A stretch of DNA of 64,000 nt from Myxococcus hansupus (GTDB lineage: Bacteria > Myxococcota > Myxococcia > Myxococcales > Myxococcaceae): assembly GCF_000280925.3 (NCBI RefSeq), contig NZ_CP012109.1, positions 7,150,501 to 7,214,500 on the forward strand, given 5' to 3'. The notes under the pieces are model-generated. The model was not told where the DNA came from. It was given only the letters and a program-made list of their open reading frames with translations, and ran no database searches. Positions 44,630 through 53,390 of the stretch are shown in pieces (position 1 is the stretch's first letter; each line of letters starts with the position of its first letter). The position numbers and the translations under genes are program-made.

Positions 44630-46210
44630 ATGAAGCTCGCCGAGACCGCTCCGCCCCCCGACCCTGAAACGCCGCCCGCCCCGCTGTCCCTGGACGAGGT
44701 GCGCCGGGCCACCCAGCTCCTCGAGGCCATCGCCACGGAGCGCTTCCTGATGGCGACCCTCCCCGAGGAGGACCGCATCGCCCTCCTCGCCGCGGCGGGC
44801 CGCGTGGTGCACCCGGACCGTGACACCAAGTCCCGGATGCAGAAGGCGCTGCGCCGGGACAAGAAGAAGACCAAGCGCGAGCACGACCGCATCGTCCGCG
44901 CGACGACGGAGATTCGCACCCTGCGCCGCTCCGCCGTCTTCACCGTGCCGGCGCTGCCCCCGCCGCCGCCCACGGAGGCTGGACCGGAGCGCATCCTGGA
45001 GCAGCCCCGCCGCTGCTACGTCTGCAAGGCCGAGTACCGGAAGCTGCACTTCTTCTACGACGCGATGTGCATCGAGTGCGCGGACTTCAACTACGCCAAG
45101 CGCACCCAGCGCGCGGACCTGACCGGCAAGGTCGCGCTCATCACCGGCGCCCGGGTGAAGATTGGCTTCCAGGCCTCGCTGATGCTGCTGCGCTCCGGCG
45201 CGGCCGTCATCGCGACCACGCGCTTCCCCAAGGACGCCGCGCAGCGCTACCTCCAGGAGCCTGACTTCGCGGACTGGTCCCACCGGCTGCAAATCCACGG
45301 GCTCGACCTGCGGCACGCGCCCAGCGTGGAGCTCTTCGCCAGGTACATCGAACAGACGCACCAGCGACTGGACATCCTCATCAACAACGCCGCGCAGACG
45401 GTGCGCCGGCCCCCGGGCTTCTACGGCCACCTGTTGCCGGGCGAGATGCGCCACAGCGACGAGCTGCCCAAGGCGGCGCGCGCGCTGCTGTCGGGCCATG
45501 AGGCCTGCGTGGCCACCGTGCAGCCCGCGGCCCTCGGCCCCGGCGCAGCCTCGGGTGGTTCGGAGCTGACGACCACCTGGCGCAGCGGCGACGCGGCGCT
45601 GGGCATCCACTCGTCCGCCGCGCTGTCCATGCTGCCCTACGCCCTGGAGCACGAGGGCGACGTGCGCGCCCTCTTCCCCGAGGGCAAGCTGGACGCGGAC
45701 CTGCAGCAGGTGGACCTGCGGGACACGAACTCGTGGCGCATGAAGCTGGCCGAGGTCCAGACGGCGGAGATGCTGGAGGTCCACCTCATCAACGCGGTGG
45801 CGCCCTTCATCCTCTGCGGGAAGCTGAAGCCCCTGATGCTGCGGGACCGCTCGTCCCCCGGCCACGTGGTCAACGTCTCCGCGATGGAGGGCAGCTTCTC
45901 GCGCGGCACCAAGACGGACAAGCACCCGCACACGAACATGGCGAAGGCGGCGCTCAACATGATGACGCTGACCTCCGCGCCGGACTACGCCCGCGACAAC
46001 ATCTACATGAACGCGGTGGACACCGGCTGGGTCACCGACGAGGACCCCGCGCAGCACGCCGAGCGCAAGGTGCAGGAGCTGGACTTCCAGCCGCCCCTGG
46101 ACATCGTCGACGGCGCGGCCCGCGTGGTGGACCCCATCATCGCCTCGGAGAACGCGGGCGAGTTCGTCTGGGGCAACTTCTTCAAGGACTACAAGCACAC
46201 CAACTGGTGA
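44630..46210 (+). CDS. SDR-fold protein with N-terminal zinc ribbon
   Basis: 526 residues from ATG 44630 (GGGGGAG directly upstream); longer in-frame starts would lie in the operator region. Residues 1-110 are a charged helical domain (RRATQLLEAIATERFLMATL, KKKTKREHDR). C129, C132, C147 and C150 make a zinc ribbon (CYVCKAEYRKLHFF, MCIEC). Residues 165-510 are a short-chain dehydrogenase fold: GKVALITGARVKIGFQASLM, DILINNAAQTV and NVSAMEGSFS. The usual catalytic YxxxK is T435-N-M-A-K439, so Tyr is missing. An insertion of about 130 residues (about 260-390) interrupts the fold. Activity is therefore doubtful or altered; substrate unknown. Confidence 0.82.
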   Translation: MKLAETAPPPDPETPPAPLSLDEVRRATQLLEAIATERFLMATLPEEDRIALLAAAGRVVHPDRDTKSRMQKALRRDKKKTKREHDRIVRATTEIRTLRRSAVFTVPALPPPPPTEAGPERILEQPRRCYVCKAEYRKLHFFYDAMCIECADFNYAKRTQRADLTGKVALITGARVKIGFQASLMLLRSGAAVIATTRFPKDAAQRYLQEPDFADWSHRLQIHGLDLRHAPSVELFARYIEQTHQRLDILINNAAQTVRRPPGFYGHLLPGEMRHSDELPKAARALLSGHEACVATVQPAALGPGAASGGSELTTTWRSGDAALGIHSSAALSMLPYALEHEGDVRALFPEGKLDADLQQVDLRDTNSWRMKLAEVQTAEMLEVHLINAVAPFILCGKLKPLMLRDRSSPGHVVNVSAMEGSFSRGTKTDKHPHTNMAKAALNMMTLTSAPDYARDNIYMNAVDTGWVTDEDPAQHAERKVQELDFQPPLDIVDGAARVVDPIIASENAGEFVWGNFFKDYKHTNW

Positions 46211-46303
46211 GCCGGTATGCGATGCGTCATGGGGCCCGGCCACCGAGCCGGCCCCGGCGTCACAAGGTGGACGTGGGTCCCAGGACAGGCCAGCCTAGCG
46301 GGC

Positions 46304-46627
46304 ATGGGTCCCGAACAGTTCCACGTCGAAGTCCTCAAGCTGCTGCTTCAAATCGCCACCGTCGACGGCAGCGTCGCCCGCTCCGAGATTGAACACATCA
46401 TGGACACCGCGCGGGGCATGAGCGTGCCGCTGCCGGAGCTGGCCGCGCTGACGCGCTGTCTCCAGAACGGCGAGCCCCTGCCCCCGCCGAACATGGGCAT
46501 CCTGCGCACCAACCCCACGGCCGTCATCAAGGAGGCCAAGGCGCTCATCACCAGCGACGGCACCGTGCACGCGGCCGAAATCGAGCTGCTGCGCCAGATT
46601 CGCGAGATGCTCGGCGTCATCAACTGA
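46304..46627 (+). CDS. TerB-like small acidic-helix protein
   Basis: 107 residues from ATG 46304. Two matching halves carry the TerB pattern of a hydrophobic helix followed by an acidic DG loop: VLKLLLQIATVDGSVARSEI and IKEAKALITSDGTVHAAEIE. TerB-like domains bind metal and occur in membrane-linked stress and defence systems. Possibly co-transcribed with the SDR gene 93 bases upstream. It ends tail to tail with the NtrC-type gene. Confidence 0.7.
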   Translation: MGPEQFHVEVLKLLLQIATVDGSVARSEIEHIMDTARGMSVPLPELAALTRCLQNGEPLPPPNMGILRTNPTAVIKEAKALITSDGTVHAAEIELLRQIREMLGVIN

Positions 46628-46647
46628 CGCCAGTCCCGGGCAAGCGG

Positions 46648-47991
46648 CTACGACTCGCTCTCCGCGGCCTCCAGCAGCTTGTAGAGCGTCTTGCGGTCCA
46701 CATCGAGCAGCCGCGCCGCCTCGCTCTTGTTGCCGCCCACGTGTTGCAACACCTGCGCGGCGTAGCGGCGCGACAGCTCGGCCAGGCTCGGCATGTCACC
46801 CGCGAGTCCGGCCATCTTCGGGGTGGACGCGTCGCCAATGGGCTCCGGGAAGTCCTGGGGCCCCAGCACGCCCGTCACGTTGAGCGCCAGCGCCCGGGCC
46901 ACCACGTTCTCCAACTGCCGCACGTTGCCCGGCCAGTCATAGGCCGCCAGGCGCGCGTTGGCCTCGGGCGTCACCACCGGCCGCACGCCGCCGCGGGCAT
47001 GCCGTCCGGCGAAGTGCTCCACCAGCGCGGGGATGTCCTCGCTGCGCTCCCGCAGCGGCGGCAGGTGCAGGTGCACCACGTCCAGGCGGTACAGCAAATC
47101 TTCGCGGAAGAGCCCTTCGGACACCCGCGCCTTCAGGTCCTTGTTGGTCGCCGCCACCACGCGCACGTCCACCTTGACGGGGATGCTCTCGCCCACGCGG
47201 CGGATTTCGCCCTCCTGGAGCACGCGCAAAAGCTGCGACTGCACCTTCATGCCCACGTCGCCAATCTCGTCGAGGAAGAGCGTGCCGCCGCTGGCCTCCT
47301 CGAAGACGCCCCGGCGTGTGCCGGACGCGCCGGTGAAGCTGCCCTTCGCGTGGCCGAAGAGCTCGCTCTCCATCAGCGACTCCGTAATCGCGCCGCAGTC
47401 CACGGGGATGAAGGGCCCGTTCATGCGCGGCGAGCGCTTGTGCAGCGCGCGCGCCACCATCTCCTTGCCCGTGCCCGTCTCGCCGGTAATCAGCACGGGC
47501 ACGTTGCTGGCCGCCGCGCGCGCCACCTGCTTGTACACCTCCAGCAGCGCGGCGCTGCGGCCCACCAGCATCGGCGAGCCCCGCTCCACCTGCTGGCGCA
47601 GCGAGCGGTTCTCCTCCACCAGCCGCTTCTGCTCCAGCGCGCGCCGCGCCACGCGCAGAATCGCGTCCACGTCGAAGGGCTTGGCCAGGTAGTCGAACGC
47701 GCCCTGCTGGATGCTGTCGAGCGCGCCCTCGATGTTGCCGAAGGCCGTCACCACCACCACCGGCGTGTCCGGAAGCTGCGTCTTCACCTCGTGGAGCACC
47801 TTCAGCCCATCCCCCGGCTCGGGCATGGCCATGTCGGTGAGAACCAGGTCGAAGGCGCCCTCCGCGATGCGCTCGGTGGCGCGGCGCGGGTCCTGCGCCT
47901 GCGTCACCGCGCCCAGCGGGCCCAGCAAGCGCTGGAGCAAATCACGGGCCTGCGGGTCATCATCCACGACGAGGATGCGGGCTGAGCTCAT
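46648..47991 (-). CDS. NtrC-family sigma-54-dependent response regulator
   Basis: 447 residues. The receiver has DDDP at 10-13 and phospho-acceptor D53 in LVLTDMAMPEPG. The AAA+ domain has Walker A GETGTGKEMVARAL, sigma-54 loop GSFTGA (GAFTGA with Ala to Ser) and FLDEIGDVGMKVQSQLLRVL. The Fis-type DNA-binding end is NKSEAARLLDVDRKTLYKLL. Its ATG overlaps the stop of the upstream kinase gene (ATGA), so the pair is co-translated. Targets are unknown. Confidence 0.94.
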   Translation of the reverse strand: MSSARILVVDDDPQARDLLQRLLGPLGAVTQAQDPRRATERIAEGAFDLVLTDMAMPEPGDGLKVLHEVKTQLPDTPVVVVTAFGNIEGALDSIQQGAFDYLAKPFDVDAILRVARRALEQKRLVEENRSLRQQVERGSPMLVGRSAALLEVYKQVARAAASNVPVLITGETGTGKEMVARALHKRSPRMNGPFIPVDCGAITESLMESELFGHAKGSFTGASGTRRGVFEEASGGTLFLDEIGDVGMKVQSQLLRVLQEGEIRRVGESIPVKVDVRVVAATNKDLKARVSEGLFREDLLYRLDVVHLHLPPLRERSEDIPALVEHFAGRHARGGVRPVVTPEANARLAAYDWPGNVRQLENVVARALALNVTGVLGPQDFPEPIGDASTPKMAGLAGDMPSLAELSRRYAAQVLQHVGGNKSEAARLLDVDRKTLYKLLEAAESES

Positions 47992-49418
47992 GTGCCGACC
48001 TTGCGCATTCCGGCGGAACCAGTCGCATTGGGGTCACCGCCGGTGCCCGCCGCCGGGCGAACCACGCGGGGGAAACGCACGACGACGTGCGTTCCCTTTC
48101 CTTCTTCCGAGCGCACCACCAACGTGCCGCCATGCGCCTCCACCACGCGCTTCGTGGTGGCCAGCCCCAGGCCGTGGCCCGGCAGGTTCCGCACCTCGGG
48201 CGCGCGGAAGAAGGGCTGGAACAGCGAGGCCTGCGTGTCCGCCGCCATGCCGATGCCGTTGTCCACCACCTCCAGCACCGCCATGTTCCCCTCGGTGGCC
48301 ACCCGCACCTTCACGAGGGGGGCCGGCTGGCCCGCCGTGTACTTCACCGCGTTGGTGAGCAGGTTGCGCGCGCTCACCTGCAAGAGCTGTCCAGGGCAGT
48401 CCACCGCGACGCCGGGCGACAGGTCCCGCTCCAGCGACACGCCCTGCGCCGCCGCCGTCTGCGCCACCTCCAGCAGCACCGTGGTGACGGCCGTGTCCAG
48501 TTCGCCCACCGTGCTCTCGCCGCGCGTGCCGGCGCGGCAGAAGCGCAGCAGCGCCTCGATGAGCTCGCCCATGCGCACCGCGCTGGATTCACACTGCGCC
48601 AGCATCTCCAGCGCGCCCGCGTCCTGCACCGCGCCCGTGCGGCGGATGAGCGTCAGGTAGCCCTTGAGCGGCGCCAGCGGCGAAATCAGGTCGTGCGCCA
48701 CGCGGCGGGTGAACGAGTCCAGCTCCTGGTTGTGCCGGCCCAGCTCCTCCAACTGCCCCTGGATGATGGCCTCCTGCCGCTTGAGCAGGGACGTGACGCG
48801 CCAGCCCACCAGCAGCGACAGCAGGATGGCCAGCAGCGTGGCGCCCGCGCCCAGGGCCGTGTTGCGCACGCGCAGGTCCTCGAAGCGGTTCACCAGGCGC
48901 CGGGCCTCGGCCGCGTTCTCCTCCTCCAGCGCGCCGCCCAGCGCGTCCAGCTCCGCGCCCAGCGGGCGGATGCGCTCGGCCAGGTGGCGCCGCGCCCGCT
49001 CGGCCTCGCGGCGCTGGGAGAAGACGGCCGCCGCGCGGACCTGGTCCGCCAGGCCCTGACAGGCGGCGTTGAAGCGGTACCACAGCGCCTTCTCGCCCTG
49101 CGGGAGGTTGCGCGTGTACGCCTCCGACGAGGCGCGGATGTCGCCCAGAATCTGCTCCATCACCGCGTCCGCGGCGCGGCGCTCGGCGTCACCGGTGGCG
49201 CGGATGTGGGCTTCGATGGCGGACTCGAGCGACAGCGCGTCCACGCGGATGCGTCCAATGGAGCCGGCCCGCTCCAGCGCCTCCTGAACCAGCCCATCCA
49301 CCTGCCGCCCGGTGCGGACCTCCGTCCACAGGGTGAACGCGGTGACGGCCGACAGCAGGACGACGACGAAGAAGAAGCCGGCCCGGTAGCCGCGAATGGG
49401 GATGCGGGAGCTCGCCAC
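47988..49418 (-). CDS. Sensor histidine kinase
   Basis: 476 residues, GTG start at 49418 with AGGAA upstream. Membrane helices at about 12-32 and 188-208 enclose a 155-residue helical periplasmic sensor (four-helix-bundle type, VDALSLESAIEAHIRATGDA). A coiled segment leads to the phospho-acceptor H242 in RRVAHDLISPLAPLKGYLTL. The ATPase domain has NLLTNAVKYT, VVDNGIGM and GHGLGLATTKRVVEAHGG. The ISPL sequence after HDL is like bacteriophytochrome-type kinases. The partner is the NtrC-like regulator downstream. Confidence 0.93.
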   Translation of the reverse strand: MASSRIPIRGYRAGFFFVVVLLSAVTAFTLWTEVRTGRQVDGLVQEALERAGSIGRIRVDALSLESAIEAHIRATGDAERRAADAVMEQILGDIRASSEAYTRNLPQGEKALWYRFNAACQGLADQVRAAAVFSQRREAERARRHLAERIRPLGAELDALGGALEEENAAEARRLVNRFEDLRVRNTALGAGATLLAILLSLLVGWRVTSLLKRQEAIIQGQLEELGRHNQELDSFTRRVAHDLISPLAPLKGYLTLIRRTGAVQDAGALEMLAQCESSAVRMGELIEALLRFCRAGTRGESTVGELDTAVTTVLLEVAQTAAAQGVSLERDLSPGVAVDCPGQLLQVSARNLLTNAVKYTAGQPAPLVKVRVATEGNMAVLEVVDNGIGMAADTQASLFQPFFRAPEVRNLPGHGLGLATTKRVVEAHGGTLVVRSEEGKGTHVVVRFPRVVRPAAGTGGDPNATGSAGMRKVGT

Positions 49419-49465
49419 GCCGTTCCTCTATCACGGGGATGCGGCGCCGCGCGTCAGCCGGGACG

Positions 49466-49933
49466 TCAGGGCGCCGTGGGCTCGACGTTCCCGGCCGCGG
49501 GGGGAGCAGCCGGCTGCGACGAATTGTTCAGTCGCCGCCGGGCCCGCTCCAGCGCGGACTCGTACCAGACGTCCGACAGCTCCTCGTGCATCTCCTTGAG
49601 CTCCTTGAGCTCATTGACCTCGCGCTCCAGCGCCAGGAGCTGCGTGTTGTGCTCCTCCAGCGCGTGCCGGTCCGCCTCGGTGCGCACCAGCTCCTCCAGC
49701 AGCGCCACGCGGCCCTGCTCCGCCTCGGCGCGCTCCAGCCGCAGCCGCTCCAGCGCGGACTCCAACTGGGCCATGCGCAGCGCGTAGGCCTCGGTGCGCT
49801 CGCGCTCCGACTCGTACTCGCGACGCCACCGGTCCGCTTCAATGACCTGGGCCTCCAGCCGTTCGAGCGGGATTCCCGTCGCGCAACCCGCACCCAGGAC
49901 GGCCAACGCTGTCGCGACACAGAAGAACCGCAT
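49466..49933 (-). CDS. Coiled-coil lipoprotein
   Basis: 155 residues from ATG 49933 (GGGAGAG 8 bases upstream). MRFFCVATALAVLGAGC looks like a lipoprotein signal (C17). Residues 25-125 are one long predicted coiled coil, rich in Glu, Arg and Leu (LESALERLRLERAEAEQGRV). The tail is Pro/Ala-rich. Coiled-coil lipoproteins often span or organise the periplasm. Lies 47 bases upstream of the histidine kinase on the same strand, so it may be the first gene of that operon. No family recognised. Confidence 0.75.
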   Translation of the reverse strand: MRFFCVATALAVLGAGCATGIPLERLEAQVIEADRWRREYESERERTEAYALRMAQLESALERLRLERAEAEQGRVALLEELVRTEADRHALEEHNTQLLALEREVNELKELKEMHEELSDVWYESALERARRRLNNSSQPAAPPAAGNVEPTAP

Positions 49934-50187
49934 GAACCATCTCTCCCACACCATGACCGCGCGACATACGCGGCGAGGGCGCCGGGCCGATACCGTGTAA
50001 CCGGATGACGCGTGCAGCTTGCTCAACTGCCCCGTCATCGTCAAAGCAGCAACTGCCTGACTGGGGAGCGTGCCCCCATTGTCGGAGCCCCAACTGCGGA
50101 GTTTCTCCCCAAGAACAGCACGCGCGCCCAACGCGCTCCCTCTGACAGACGCCATGGCACGGCGCCTGCTCAAGCCCTCGCTCGCTG

Positions 50188-50209
50188 GGACGGCGCAATC
50201 ACGCGCCGT
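50188..50209 (+). promoter_or_regulatory. Hairpin in the leader of the small secreted protein gene
   Basis: GACGGCGC (50188-50195) pairs perfectly with GCGCCGTC (50202-50209), followed by TTT. It ends 21 bases before the next start codon. It could be an attenuator, a terminator of an upstream transcript, or a 5' stabiliser. The rest of the 297-base gap 49934-50230 holds the divergent promoters; no clear motif was seen. Confidence 0.4.
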
Positions 50210-50230
50210 CTTTCGTCACCGGAGCTTTTC

Positions 50231-50473
50231 ATGAAGACCGTGTTCGCCGCTGCCTTCCTCGCCGCCGCCACCGCGTTCGCCAACACCCCGGCCCCCGCCG
50301 CGGAGCCCGCTGCCGAAGTTCAGCCCGCCGCCGTCGAGGCCAAGGCGGAGACCGTGGACGCCGCGGAGGCTCCGAAGGAGCCCCAGGCCGAGGCGGCTCC
50401 CGAGGCCAAGCCCGCGAAGAAGAGCAAGAAGGCCAAGAAGACGGGCTCGGCCACTGCCGCCGACACCAAGTAA
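50231..50473 (+). CDS. Small secreted Ala/Lys-rich protein
   Basis: 80 residues from ATG 50231, with GGAGC 7 bases upstream. MKTVFAAAFLAAATAFA is a clean signal peptide. The mature part is unstructured, with Ala, Glu and Pro first (EPAAEVQPAAVEAKAETVDA) and a Lys-rich stretch near the end (KPAKKSKKAKKTG). Such proteins are common in myxobacteria; a role in binding nucleic acid or polyanions is possible but only inferred. A strong terminator follows, so it is expressed as a single-gene transcript. Confidence 0.75.
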   Translation: MKTVFAAAFLAAATAFANTPAPAAEPAAEVQPAAVEAKAETVDAAEAPKEPQAEAAPEAKPAKKSKKAKKTGSATAADTK

Positions 50474-50499
50474 TCAGCTTTTTCGGCTCTTAAAGCCGT

Positions 50500-50538
50500 G
50501 AAACGGGGGTACCTCTTCCAAGGAGGTACCCCCGTTTC
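50500..50538 (+). terminator. Strong terminator hairpin
   Basis: A 16-bp perfect stem: GAAACGGGGGTACCTC (50500-50515) with its exact complement at 50523-50538, loop TTCCAAG. It starts 27 bases after the stop of the small secreted protein gene. A smaller CGGCT/AGCCG hairpin (50484-50498) precedes it. Confidence 0.85.
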
Positions 50539-50587
50539 CTTTGCGGGTCTATAAAAACCCATCTCCCCTTGATTTCTGAGACACCCT

Positions 50588-50605
50588 CTCGAAAAGTGTT
50601 TCGAG
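50588..50605. promoter_or_regulatory. Perfect inverted repeat upstream of the GAF gene
   Basis: CTCGAAA (50588-50594) and TTTCGAG (50599-50605) around AGTG. It lies in an AT-richer stretch between the terminator and the promoter of the GAF-domain gene, so it may be an operator. Confidence 0.35.
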
Positions 50606-50671
50606 GTCCGAGAAAACCCATCCGGGTCATACTCACAGAGCAGTCGTCAATCCGTCCAGTGAACATGTGAT

Positions 50672-50702
50672 TTGACAGAAACAGAAGAATCCTGCTTAAT
50701 AC
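50672..50702 (+). promoter_or_regulatory. Sigma-70-like promoter for the GAF-domain gene
   Basis: A perfect -35 TTGACA (50672-50677) and a -10-like TAATAC (50697-50702), spaced by 19 bases, or TTAATA with 18. It is in an AT-rich pocket rare for this window, 83 bases before the start codon. The 311-base gap 50474-50784 otherwise holds the terminator and one inverted repeat. Confidence 0.55.
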
Positions 50703-50784
50703 GACTTTAGCGAATCACTGACCGTCCCAGACAGGGGCGGAACTCGAATGGATGCGGTCCCCCCGCCGCTGGAGACAACCCCCA

Positions 50785-51375
50785 ATGATCGAAGCCTTCT
50801 CGAAGGTGTCGGAAGCCTCGAAGCTGCTGCTGGAGAAGGGCCTGGTCCCGAGCACCGGCGCCGAGGTGCTGAGCATGGTGGGGCACGCGCTGGGCGTTGA
50901 CCGCGCGTACATCCTGGAGAACCGCGTCCAGGGGACCTACGGCCGGTTCATCACGGACATGCGGCACGCCTGGGCGGAGGCGCCCACGCCGTCGCCGCTG
51001 GCGAACCCGGTGATGCGGGCCTTCTCCTTCCGTGAGTTCGCGCCGGGCTGGGTGGACATGCTGGAGGCCGGCATGGTGGTGGCCTGCCCCACCCGCGACG
51101 CGCCGCCCATGATGAAGGACCTGCTGGAGCGCCAGGGCACGCAGTCCATCCTGATGTGCCCCATCAATCCCTCCCGGCAGCAGTGGTGGGGCATGGTGGC
51201 CTTCGAGGACTGCCACCGTCCCCGCGCCTGGAAGCCCGAGGAAGTCACCCTCCTCAAGTCCCTGGCCCGCGCGGTGGCGGCGTCCGTCCGACATGGGCAG
51301 ATGCGCTCCTCCCTGGACCAGGTGCGAAACAGCCTGCGCCAGGCCGTGAGCCGGACGCCGCTGTCCGGAATCTGA
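50785..51375 (+). CDS. GAF-domain protein
   Basis: 196 residues from ATG 50785 (GGAG 11 bases upstream). Nearly the whole protein is one GAF domain: TGAEVLSMVGHALGVDRAYI, then MVVACPTRDAPPMMKDLLER, SILMCPINPSRQQWWGMVAF and a closing helix WKPEEVTLLKSLARAVAASV. GAF domains bind small ligands or heme and sense redox or cyclic nucleotides. With no output domain it probably acts on a partner. The Ser/Thr kinase gene 115 bases downstream on the same strand is one candidate, without direct evidence. Confidence 0.85.
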   Translation: MIEAFSKVSEASKLLLEKGLVPSTGAEVLSMVGHALGVDRAYILENRVQGTYGRFITDMRHAWAEAPTPSPLANPVMRAFSFREFAPGWVDMLEAGMVVACPTRDAPPMMKDLLERQGTQSILMCPINPSRQQWWGMVAFEDCHRPRAWKPEEVTLLKSLARAVAASVRHGQMRSSLDQVRNSLRQAVSRTPLSGI

Positions 51376-51490
51376 GCGGCTGCTCGGAGGCCCGCCTGAC
51401 GGCTTGCCGGGGGGCAATGCCGACCCGTGCATGAGCGGACATTTCCAGCGCCGGGTTTCTGCTACCCTGGCCGCCCCTTCGCTCACCGCC

Positions 51491-53341
51491 ATGTCCTCAA
51501 TCGACCCCACCGCGATCAGCCGGCCGCGCTCCCCGGATCTCATCAGCGGCTACCACCTCGACAAACTGGTCGGTAGCGGAGGCATGGGAGAGGTCCACAA
51601 GGCCACGCAGCTCTCGCTTGGCCGCACGGTGGCCGTGAAGCTGCTGAACCCGGAGCTGGCGAAGGACCCGTCCTTCATCGCGCGCTTCCAGAAGGAAGCC
51701 GCCGCGCTCGCCGCGCTGAGCCATCCCCACATCGTCTCCATCGTCGACAAGGGGAAGACGGACACCACCTACTACCTGGTGATGGAGTTCGTGGATGGCC
51801 CGTCGCTGCGCGAGCTGATTCGCGCGCCGCAGCTCGACGTCATCGGCGCGCTGCGCCGCATGCTGCAGATCTGCCGCGCCATCGAGTACGCGCACGGCCG
51901 AGGCGTCATCCACCGGGACTTGAAGCCGGAGAACATCCTGCTGGACCAGCAGGCCGGCGGCATCGCCAAGGTGTCGGACTTCGGGCTCGCCTCCTTCCTG
52001 GACGACGCCAGCCCCTCCTCGCGCTACGCGCTCACCTCCACGCACGTGTCCATGGGCACGCTGTCGTACATGGCGCCCGAGCAGCGCGTGGACGCGAAGA
52101 ACGCGGATGCGCGCGCGGACATCTTCTCGCTGGGCGTCATCCTCTACGAGTGGCTCACCGGAGAGGTGCCGCTGGGCACCTTCGATCCGCCGTCGCGGCG
52201 CAAGCCGGGGGTGGACACGCGGCTGGACGCCATCGTCACCCGCTGCCTCAAGCCGGACCCGGACGACCGCTACCCCTCCGTCAGCGCGCTCATCGCGGAC
52301 CTGGAGCTGCTCGTCCCCGGCAGCCTGCCATCGCTGGCGCCGGTGAAGCTGACGCACTTCCAGCGCGTGGGCCAAGGCTTGCGCAAGACGGTGCGCATGG
52401 CCCTGCAAGCCGCGGCCGTGCTGCTGGTGATGGCGGCGCTGGCCGTGCTGGGCCGGGAGTGGCTGCGCAGCGGCGACACGCCGGTGCCGCCGCAGCCCGG
52501 CGCCGCGCTGAACGCGGACCTGGGGCCACCCTCGCCCCGGTCCATGCCCGGGCGCATCGAGACCGGCTCCGAGAAGCGCACGGTGGCCGTGGGTGACGGT
52601 CCGGACGCGCCGTCGCTGCTGGTGGCCGGACGGCCGGTGGAGGCGGAGGAGAAGGCCATCATCTTCCCGCCGGTGGAGGAGCGCTCGCAGACGCGCGTGG
52701 GCCGCGCCCGGGTGGACGTGGTGGGCCTGGACGGCGACATCGCCGTGCTCAGCGCCCGCGTGCGCGCGGACGCGCCGCCGGACACGTGGAAGCGCCGCGC
52801 CTACCACATGGTCTACGGGCCGTCGCAGCAGGCCCCCGCGGCCGCGCTGCTGCTCCAGGGCAGCACGGGGCGCTACGTGGCGCTCATCCATGACGGCGCA
52901 GGCGCGCCGCTTCGGCTGGAGTGGGCGCTGGGCGAGCGGCGAGGCACCATGCTGGGCCTGGCCTCGCCGGAAGGCGAAGCGGCACTGGAGCTGCGCGTGG
53001 ACGCCGACGGCGTCATGCAGGGCTACGTGGGCAAGGGCAAGGACCAGCGGGCCATTGGCGAGCCGCTGAACCTGGGACCGGGCTGGATGGAACACTTCGG
53101 TGACGCGCCGGTGCCCGCCTTCGGCTGCATCGAGGGCACCTGCCGCGCGGAGGGCTTCCTCTACACCGTGCGCCGCGCGCCGCCCCCTGGGACGACGGCC
53201 CCGGTGCCGGAGCTGCCCAAGTCCGTGGTCGCCGCGGCGCCGGCCAAGGCGGTGGTGCCCGCCAAGCGGCCCCCGCCGCCCCCGCCCCCGAAGAAGCAGC
53301 CCGCCAAGGGCTCCTCGAAGACCCCCGCCAAGCGGCGGTAA
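51491..53341 (+). CDS. Membrane-anchored Ser/Thr protein kinase with extracytoplasmic domain
   Basis: 616 residues from ATG 51491. The kinase domain is residues 20-285 with all key parts: glycine loop GSGGMGEV (28-35), K50 in VAVKLL, catalytic loop HRDLKPEN (H141, D143), DFG at D163 and APE in YMAPEQ. One membrane helix at about 305-325 (LQAAAVLLVMAALAVLGREW) is followed by an outer domain of about 150 residues. Its beta pattern resembles concanavalin/LamG-like folds (VDVVGLDGDIAVLSARVRAD, RYVALIHDGAGAPLRLEWAL). The protein ends in a Pro/Lys tail (KRPPPPPPPKKQPAKGSSKT). It probably senses an envelope ligand and signals by phosphorylation; substrates unknown. Confidence 0.92.
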   Translation: MSSIDPTAISRPRSPDLISGYHLDKLVGSGGMGEVHKATQLSLGRTVAVKLLNPELAKDPSFIARFQKEAAALAALSHPHIVSIVDKGKTDTTYYLVMEFVDGPSLRELIRAPQLDVIGALRRMLQICRAIEYAHGRGVIHRDLKPENILLDQQAGGIAKVSDFGLASFLDDASPSSRYALTSTHVSMGTLSYMAPEQRVDAKNADARADIFSLGVILYEWLTGEVPLGTFDPPSRRKPGVDTRLDAIVTRCLKPDPDDRYPSVSALIADLELLVPGSLPSLAPVKLTHFQRVGQGLRKTVRMALQAAAVLLVMAALAVLGREWLRSGDTPVPPQPGAALNADLGPPSPRSMPGRIETGSEKRTVAVGDGPDAPSLLVAGRPVEAEEKAIIFPPVEERSQTRVGRARVDVVGLDGDIAVLSARVRADAPPDTWKRRAYHMVYGPSQQAPAAALLLQGSTGRYVALIHDGAGAPLRLEWALGERRGTMLGLASPEGEAALELRVDADGVMQGYVGKGKDQRAIGEPLNLGPGWMEHFGDAPVPAFGCIEGTCRAEGFLYTVRRAPPPGTTAPVPELPKSVVAAAPAKAVVPAKRPPPPPPPKKQPAKGSSKTPAKRR

Positions 53342-53390
53342 AGCGTCCGGCAGCGCGCGTCCGGACACTCTCGCGCAGGGGAATATGGCC

